Shown here piece after piece: positions 59,601-64,000 of a stretch of DNA of 64,000 bases. The notes under the pieces are model-generated. The model saw only the letters and a program-made list of their open reading frames with translations. It searched no databases and was not told the origin of the DNA. How positions within the stretch are numbered: position 1 is the stretch's first letter; each line of letters begins with the position of its first letter. Both the position numbers and the translations under genes were made by a program. The stretch comes from Onthophagus taurus (taxonomy: Eukaryota; Arthropoda; Insecta; Coleoptera; Scarabaeidae): positions 6,267,001 through 6,331,000 of the forward strand of contig NC_091972.1 of NCBI RefSeq assembly GCF_036711975.1. The letters run 5' to 3'.

Positions 59601-61326
59601 ATCAAATGCTGCTCCCTACATGGTAAAAGCAGCTCAGGCCATACAAATGTTTTATCCAAAAGTGACACACTTAACTTGTCTTGCACATGGATTTCATCAA
59701 GTTGGAAATGTGTTTGATGCATTAGACGAAGAGGACGATGTGTCAATGAAAATTTCAAAAAAAGAACCTACTAAATGATAATACAACAAAATCAGACTTG
59801 ATTTTTATTGCATCAAATTATGACTTCCTTAAAGCAACAATAAAAACATTAGAAATATAGGGGCTTCTGCTTTCTACTCAGGTTGATATAGTGACACAAG
59901 CTCAGGGCATAATTAATGGCATAAACAATGAAGCTGCAAACTTAGTAAAGAATAAAATGGGTATGGTTATTTAAAAAAATCATGGTTTTTCAATAACAGT
60001 AAATACATTGTTAGTGAAGCACTAGCATTTAAATTTGCACTATAACTTCAGTGGAAACAAAGTAAAACAAAGTTTTTCAATGTATAAAAATATTTTACAA
60101 CCAGACAGACAAAGTTTTTGATAATTTAAGTGATATGTTTGTCATTTACTGTAATCAAAATTTAAGCTAAATCTGTTTCTGTTCTATTTCCAATTTCTTT
60201 GTATTTTCTTCAATATTTCCTAATACTCTTTTAGTTTTTTAAGTGGAACTAACAAAAAATATTTCATGTATGACCTACAATACCTACAGATCTAAAAGAT
60301 ATCCATATTTTAATATTTAATTTCAATTTTTTATAGAGCATAGTTTCATACTTAAACATATTTTGATTTTTATAGAACATTTTTTTAAGCGCTTAAATTA
60401 ACATTTTTGGAGCATATTTTTAGTTGCCCTAGTAATCAGTAAACATGACTTATTCTAACCTATCTTTTAAACTTACCGACTGAGATCATGGCATGAGCTG
60501 TTGAAACAGGTAATTCCTCGGGTGTTAAATGTGTGAAACAAGCCGTCATAGCATGCAACCCTCCTGTTTTACAAAATAAACTCACATTTCTCAATAAATA
60601 AATTGGTATTTCCGAATCGTGTAAATCACAAAATAAATTTAAAGTTTGCATTTCTTGTTGGGTAAGTTCATCCAGTTTGGCTTGTATGGTATGTTTAAAA
60701 GCGACGTACAACGGAAAGTTCAATAAAAATATTTTTGTAACCAATATTAATAATTTATCCCGTTCCGAGATCTTATGTTCTCTTTCTTCTTTTTCTTTGG
60801 AAGATTCTTCTTTTTCCCCGATTTTCTTGTTCTCATTTTTGTGTTCAACATGGGATTCGCTAAGTTCTTTTAACTGACACACAACCAAGTATATAATACC
60901 TTGAGTGACGAGACTAAATCGTTCGAGGTTTTTCGGGTCTCGATAACAACACATGCACTGCCTCGAGGGCCATGTGTGCGAATAGTTTAATACAGTGGTG
61001 ACATCGTGTTTTGATAAGTTTGGCAATTCATTGCTGTCCCTGCTTATTTGACTTTCGTCTGAAATAAAAGAAGCAGAAAAAAAATTGGGACATCTATTGT
61101 TAATGACAAGAAAAAAAGGATATAAAATTAATTTTTGTTTAGAAAAAAAAAAAAAAAAAACAAGGGAATCTCAACAATAGGTTATTTGATTACTGTGATT
61201 TTGCGATTGCGGTTTTAACTTTCATTCTGGGGTTTTAAATCTGTTGGCTAGTTTTGATTTTTTCTAAGAGATGATTTACTTACACGAAACGAGCAATTGG
61301 AGAAACTCCGAACATGCATCGCACAT
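44624..61326 (-). CDS. puf: puffyeye / USP34 ubiquitin carboxyl-terminal hydrolase, 33 coding exons
   Basis: Exons (high to low): 61326-61284, 61058-60477, 56775-56641, 56576-56305, 56245-56027, 55966-55793, 55216-55063, 54819-54297, 54236-53799, 53743-53486, 53425-53103, 53011-52795, 52743-52392, 52330-51195, 51136-50533, 50478-50275, 50219-49369, 49315-49189, 49133-48946, 48894-48747, 48529-48368, 48305-48126, 48073-47927, 47868-47604, 47551-47295, 47243-47053, 46994-46580, 46522-46288, 46032-45800, 45649-45461, 45396-45259, 45205-44962, 44907-44624. Sum 9,888 nt, 3,295 aa; vertebrate USP34 is ~3,500. The N-terminal half is armadillo-like helical sequence with an acidic/Ser-rich insert (~430-830). 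The USP core spans ~1750-2080, with Cys1766 and His2023. The C-terminal half is helical, with a disordered tail. It removes ubiquitin; the fly protein stabilises Myc and the vertebrate one acts in Wnt/axin signalling. Start chosen because MCDACSEF matches the family N-terminus. Confidence 0.96.
49369..51136 (-). CDS. puf: USP catalytic domain exons of puffyeye (exons 15-17)
   Basis: Exon 15 (51136-50533) carries the Cys box [15 protein letters not shown], with the nucleophile TGT at 50667-50665. Exon 16 (50478-50275) continues [18 protein letters not shown] with EQKDMAEFF. Exon 17 (50219-49369) carries [20 protein letters not shown], the His box [13 protein letters not shown] (His at 49787-49785) and the Asp in WFLFNDAEV. 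All three residues of the cysteine-protease triad are present, so the enzyme should be active. Exon 15 must start at the second of two nearby AGs (after AGAAAG); the upstream AG would bring in a TGA at once. Confidence 0.95.
55479..55535 (-). CDS. puf: possible 57-nt cassette exon of puffyeye
   Basis: In the intron between exons 6 and 7, a 19-codon stretch ([19 protein letters not shown]) has a good acceptor (AATTATTTGCAG) and a donor CAG then GTACAT. It is open, phase 0 on both sides, and the surrounding junction is also phase 0, so it can be included without a frameshift. It falls in the variable Ser/acidic linker of USP34. Against it: I recognise no conservation, and short open stretches with splice-like ends occur by chance. 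Confidence 0.35.
57334..58604 (-). mobile_element. IS630/mariner-related transposon, decayed, in puffyeye intron 2
   Basis: Termini TATGTACAAGATGGGG (57334-57349) and the inverted CCCCACCTTGTATATA (58589-58604) bound a 1.27-kb element. The minus strand starts at 58419 with [20 protein letters not shown], then [14 protein letters not shown] (helix-turn-helix of the DUF4817 type). It goes on through broken frames with FADETV, the first catalytic Asp region, and ends with [20 protein letters not shown] and [10 protein letters not shown], typical for the end of these transposases. Many frameshifts and stops; inactive. Same orientation as the host gene. Confidence 0.85.
58759..60431 (+). mobile_element. 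hAT-superfamily transposon with target duplication, decayed
   Basis: Inverted ends TAGGGCAACCAAAAATGTGC (58759) and GCATATTTTTAGTTGCCCTA (60431) are flanked by GTGATCAG (58751-58758) and GTAATCAG (60432-60439), an 8-bp duplication with one mismatch, as expected for hAT. The plus strand reads SLLENFN and [20 protein letters not shown], then hydrophobic stretches and [15 protein letters not shown] (the CxxH-type hAT motif region), then [20 protein letters not shown]. Frameshifts and stops break the transposase. It lies in puffyeye intron 2 in antisense orientation. Confidence 0.82.
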
Positions 61327-61796
61327 TTTATGTTAATATTCGATTAGGTGGCCACAACGAATTTATCATTAAGTCATGTCAATTAATTAAACTTTTTATT
61401 CTGAACTTGAGTACGCGGTGTTATTGTCGCACGTACATTATGGAAATTAGATGGAAATCATTTGATGACAAATATCCACCATTTTGAGTCAATGTTTTTA
61501 GAAAATAGAATACTGTCAAAACACCTAATTTATGAAACGTAAACATAAACACTGAAAATCTAAAAGAAAACAATTTTAAAATACATCGGAAACTTTTAAA
61601 ATCAACAATTCAATTTTATAAATTATCGTTTTTTCATTTTATTTATTTTATTATCCGTTTTGAAATATTTAAATTAAATATTACAATTTAGGGAAACGGT
61701 TATTATTATAGACAACCCAACATACACTTTTGTCTATTAATCATAAAGTCTCATAGATGTCACCACACTTTTTTTATTAATTTTTTACTTTTTGGA
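61327..61796. promoter_or_regulatory. 5' flank of puffyeye
   Basis: No other gene. Transcription of puffyeye should start within this stretch; the 5' UTR and any non-coding exon cannot be fixed. The sequence is AT-rich, with no clear TATA box or initiator. Confidence 0.35.
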
Positions 61797-62225
61797 ATAT
61801 ACAGCAAAACCTCGATATAGAGGACTAACACGGGGAAGAAGTGTCCGTTATATCATTTTATTGCCCTCAATGTCTCTGTGACCTGGAACCCACCATAGAG
61901 TAACATCCGGTAACATCATTACTCCTAGTGATTTCTCTCAAGTTGCTGGTGCACTCTCTGATTAGTGCAGAGTCACACGTATAGGCCTGAATTGCCTTTA
62001 GGGCGGCCCGACTGTCTATGAAAATGTTTATGTTATTTTTCTGTCCTTTTTCTAAGTTCAAAACTGGAATATACAGTAAAACCGTGATACAGAGGACTAA
62101 TACGGAGAAAGGAGTGTCCATTATATCATTTCATTGCCATTAATGTCTCTGTGGCCTGGAACCCACCATAAAGTGCCAACATCATTGCCCCTAGTGAGTT
62201 CTCTCAGATTATACTAATGCCCATA
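61797..62225 (-). mobile_element. duplicated RNase H fragment of a Jockey-like element with pogo-like ends
   Basis: Two direct copies (61797-~62000 and 62071-~62225) each begin with CAG(C/T)AAAACC(T/G)(C/T)GATA..GAGGAC, a pogo/Tigger-like terminus. They run into ATTGCC..AATGTCTCTGTG and CCTGGAACCCACCATA. On the minus strand the latter part reads TLWWVPGHRDI.GN, and further up NINIFIDSRAALKAIQAY. These are RNase H segments of a non-LTR element, with the DSRAALKA motif. A fragment containing both pieces was tandemly duplicated. Confidence 0.72.
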
Positions 62226-62261
62226 CCTACTCTGGATCCAACTGTGTTTGAAGCATCGGTT

Positions 62262-63068
62262 TTCTTTTGAACCCAAATTATAGCGTGAAGAAACTCCAAT
62301 TATAGCGTGAAGGAATGTTAGGATGGGTCAGTTTTGTTTTGAAACCTTAATTATAGCGTGAAGGAATGTCGGTTTTCTTTTGAACCCCAATTATAGCGTG
62401 AAGAAACTCCAATTATAGCGTGAAGGAATGTCGGTTTTCTTTTGAACCCAATTATAGCGTGAAGAAAGTCCAATTATAGCGTGAAGGAATGTTAGGATAG
62501 GTTAGTTTTGTTTTGAAACCCTAATTATAGCGTGAAGTAATGTCGGTTTTCTTTTGAACCCAATTATAGCATGAAGAAAGTCCAATTATAGCGTGAAGGA
62601 ATGTTAGGATAGGTTAGTTTTGTTTTGAACCCCTAATTATAGCATGAAGGAATGTCGGTCTTCTTTTGAACCCAAATTATAGCGTGAAAAAACTACAATT
62701 ATAGCGTGAAGGAATGTTAGGATAGGTCAGTTTTGTTTTGAACCCCTAATTATAGCATGAAGGAATGTCGGTCTTCTTTTGAACCCAAATTATAGCGTGA
62801 AGAAACTCCAATTATAGTGTGAAGGAATGTTAGGATAGGTCAGTTTTGTTTTGAACCCTTAATTATAGCATGAAGGAATGTCGGTCTTCTTTTGAACCCC
62901 AATTATAGCGTGAAGAAACGCCAATTATAGCGTGAAGAAATGTTAGGATAGGTCAGTTTTGTTTTGAACCCCTTATTATAGCATGAAGGAATGTCGGTTT
63001 TCTTTTGAACCCCAATTATAGCGTGAAGAAATGTTAGGATAGGTCAGTTTTGTTTTGAAATCTTAATT
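62262..63068. repeat. tandem array, ~112-bp unit, about 7 copies
   Basis: TCGGT(T/C)TTCTTTTGAACCC recurs at about 62262, 62369, 62430, 62542, 62653, 62767, 62880 and 62993; most spacings are 111-114 bases. Within each unit AATTATAGCGTGAAG appears two or three times and GTTAGGATAGGTCAGTTTTG once, so the unit itself grew from a shorter ~25-bp word. No coding capacity. It separates two pieces of the Jockey-like element. Confidence 0.88.
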
Positions 63069-63835
63069 GAAACCCCAGTGAACCTTCGTGGTTTAAGACC
63101 TCACTTGCTCCCAAGGAGCATGCGACAGATCTGGTTAGCCATAATGGCTTTTTTCCTCACCTTGACTATGTGGGAGTTCCAGTTTAATTTACTGTCTAGT
63201 ATTACCCATACGTATTTGACGTCTGTTTTGAGGTTAATAGTTGTTGTTAATTGTAGCTTTCTTCTCCGAGTGAAAGGGACTATTTCGACTTTGTTTGGAT
63301 TCGAACTGTAATCTATACCATTTGATCGTCGACGGATGTATGTCTTTTGCGTATAGAGCTTTCTTGATGGATTCGTAGAAGGTGTTATCTAAAGCACCCT
63401 TTATGTTTATAAAAGCACATAAGGCTATCTCTTTGGCTGCAATTGTCTCCTCTAAAATGCTTGTCAATGCATGAAGAGCAGTAATTATTGATTTTGCTTT
63501 CTGATAAGCATGTTGACTTGGATGGAGTGGATTAGTGACAAGCTCTCCATTCCTAAGGTATTGGTCAATTACCTTTTCCATCCATTTGAGGAGAAATGAA
63601 GTTAGGCTAATTAGTCTGTATGCCTTGGTATCGGCGTTTAAACGCCTACGACCTTTAGGTGTAAAAACCACCTTTAGGTGTAAAGACCACCTTTAGGTTC
63701 CTACATAGTGTAGGTATACTATAGCTGAAACTATAGCTTGTTGTATATAAAGATATTATTACTGGGAGCAGGTCTTCTATGCCTTTTTGCAGAAAAATAG
63801 GTAGAATTTGATCCCCTCCAGGTGATTTTAAGTAG
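63063..63835 (-). mobile_element. reverse-transcriptase fragment of a Jockey-like element
   Basis: Minus strand from ~63830: KSPGGDQILPIFLQKGIEDL, then VVFTPKGRRRLNADTKAYRL with ISLTSFLLKWMEKVIDQYLR (RT fingers), LHPSQHAYQKAKS and EIALCAFINIKGALDNTFYE, the palm-A region; the usual F.DI.GAFD has become FINIKGALD. After an internal deletion comes KYVWVILDSKLNWNSHI with RMLLGSK (thumb, usual YLGV.LD..L.W..H). The catalytic YxDD segment is deleted. Dead element; it probably belongs with the RNase H piece at 61797-62225. Confidence 0.85.
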
Positions 63836-64000
63836 TTCTACTTTTAGTTCAATAAAAGTATACAACAACCTAGCAAAGAAGAATAAGTAAAACTACAACT
63901 AATACAAATTATTGAGGTTTTACTGCACTTGAATGTAAATAGGTGTATCACTAAATGCAAAATTACCACATTATGAAAACAGCAACTATAAATTAATAGT
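63836..64000. other. right edge, relic of the dispersed repeat tail
   Basis: AGTTCTACTTTTAGTTCAAT followed by AAAAGTATACAACAACCTAG matches, with small changes, the segment at 39685-39720 inside the palindromic repeat array and the lead-in at about 8855. No gene seen. Confidence 0.45.

Overview
The window is nuclear DNA of an insect. It is AT-rich, the genes have many 50-70 bp introns with GT..AG ends, and intergenic and long-intron DNA is full of decayed transposons. All protein genes have clear animal orthologues. The transposon types (Jockey-like and CR1-like non-LTR fragments, DUF4817-type IS630/mariner, hAT, Tigger/pogo, Copia) fit a beetle or similar holometabolous insect, but the order cannot be fixed from this sequence alone.

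Layout. 1-11.6 kb: no recognisable host gene; a ~1 kb terminal-inverted-repeat element, a ~182-bp tandem array, one unit of a dispersed palindromic repeat and a reverse-transcriptase tail. 11.62-11.71 kb: an intact selenocysteine tRNA (anticodon TCA), with a broken copy about 400 bp downstream. 12.5-17.9 kb (+): PXK, a PX-domain pseudokinase, 6 coding exons. 17.9-19.7 kb: retrotransposon debris. 19.7-37.5 kb (-): lingerer (UBAP2/UBAP2L orthologue), 12 coding exons including a 30-nt microexon, with two box C/D snoRNA candidates in its introns. 37.8-38.4 kb (+): mRpS16, head-to-head with lingerer. 39.1-43.2 kb (-): a REEP5/6-type ER-shaping gene whose first exon is 2.2 kb from the rest. 43.6-43.9 kb (+): COX8, head-to-head with the REEP gene. 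44.3-61.3 kb (-): puffyeye/USP34, a giant ubiquitin protease read as 33 coding exons, 3,295 aa, with IS630-like and hAT elements in intron 2. 61.8-64 kb: Jockey-like retrotransposon pieces around a ~112-bp tandem array.

The splice models for PXK, lingerer, mRpS16, the REEP gene and puffyeye were built base by base. Each gives a total divisible by three with consistent phases and no internal stop. Divergent pairs (lingerer/mRpS16, REEP/COX8) probably share promoters; PXK/lingerer and COX8/puffyeye are convergent. The genes are housekeeping genes (ubiquitin, mitochondria, ER, RNA-binding, translation) and do not form one pathway.

The most notable points are the intact tRNA-Sec with its broken duplicate, the paired C/D snoRNA candidates in lingerer introns, a possible 57-nt cassette exon in puffyeye, and a palindromic repeat family present at three to five loci.
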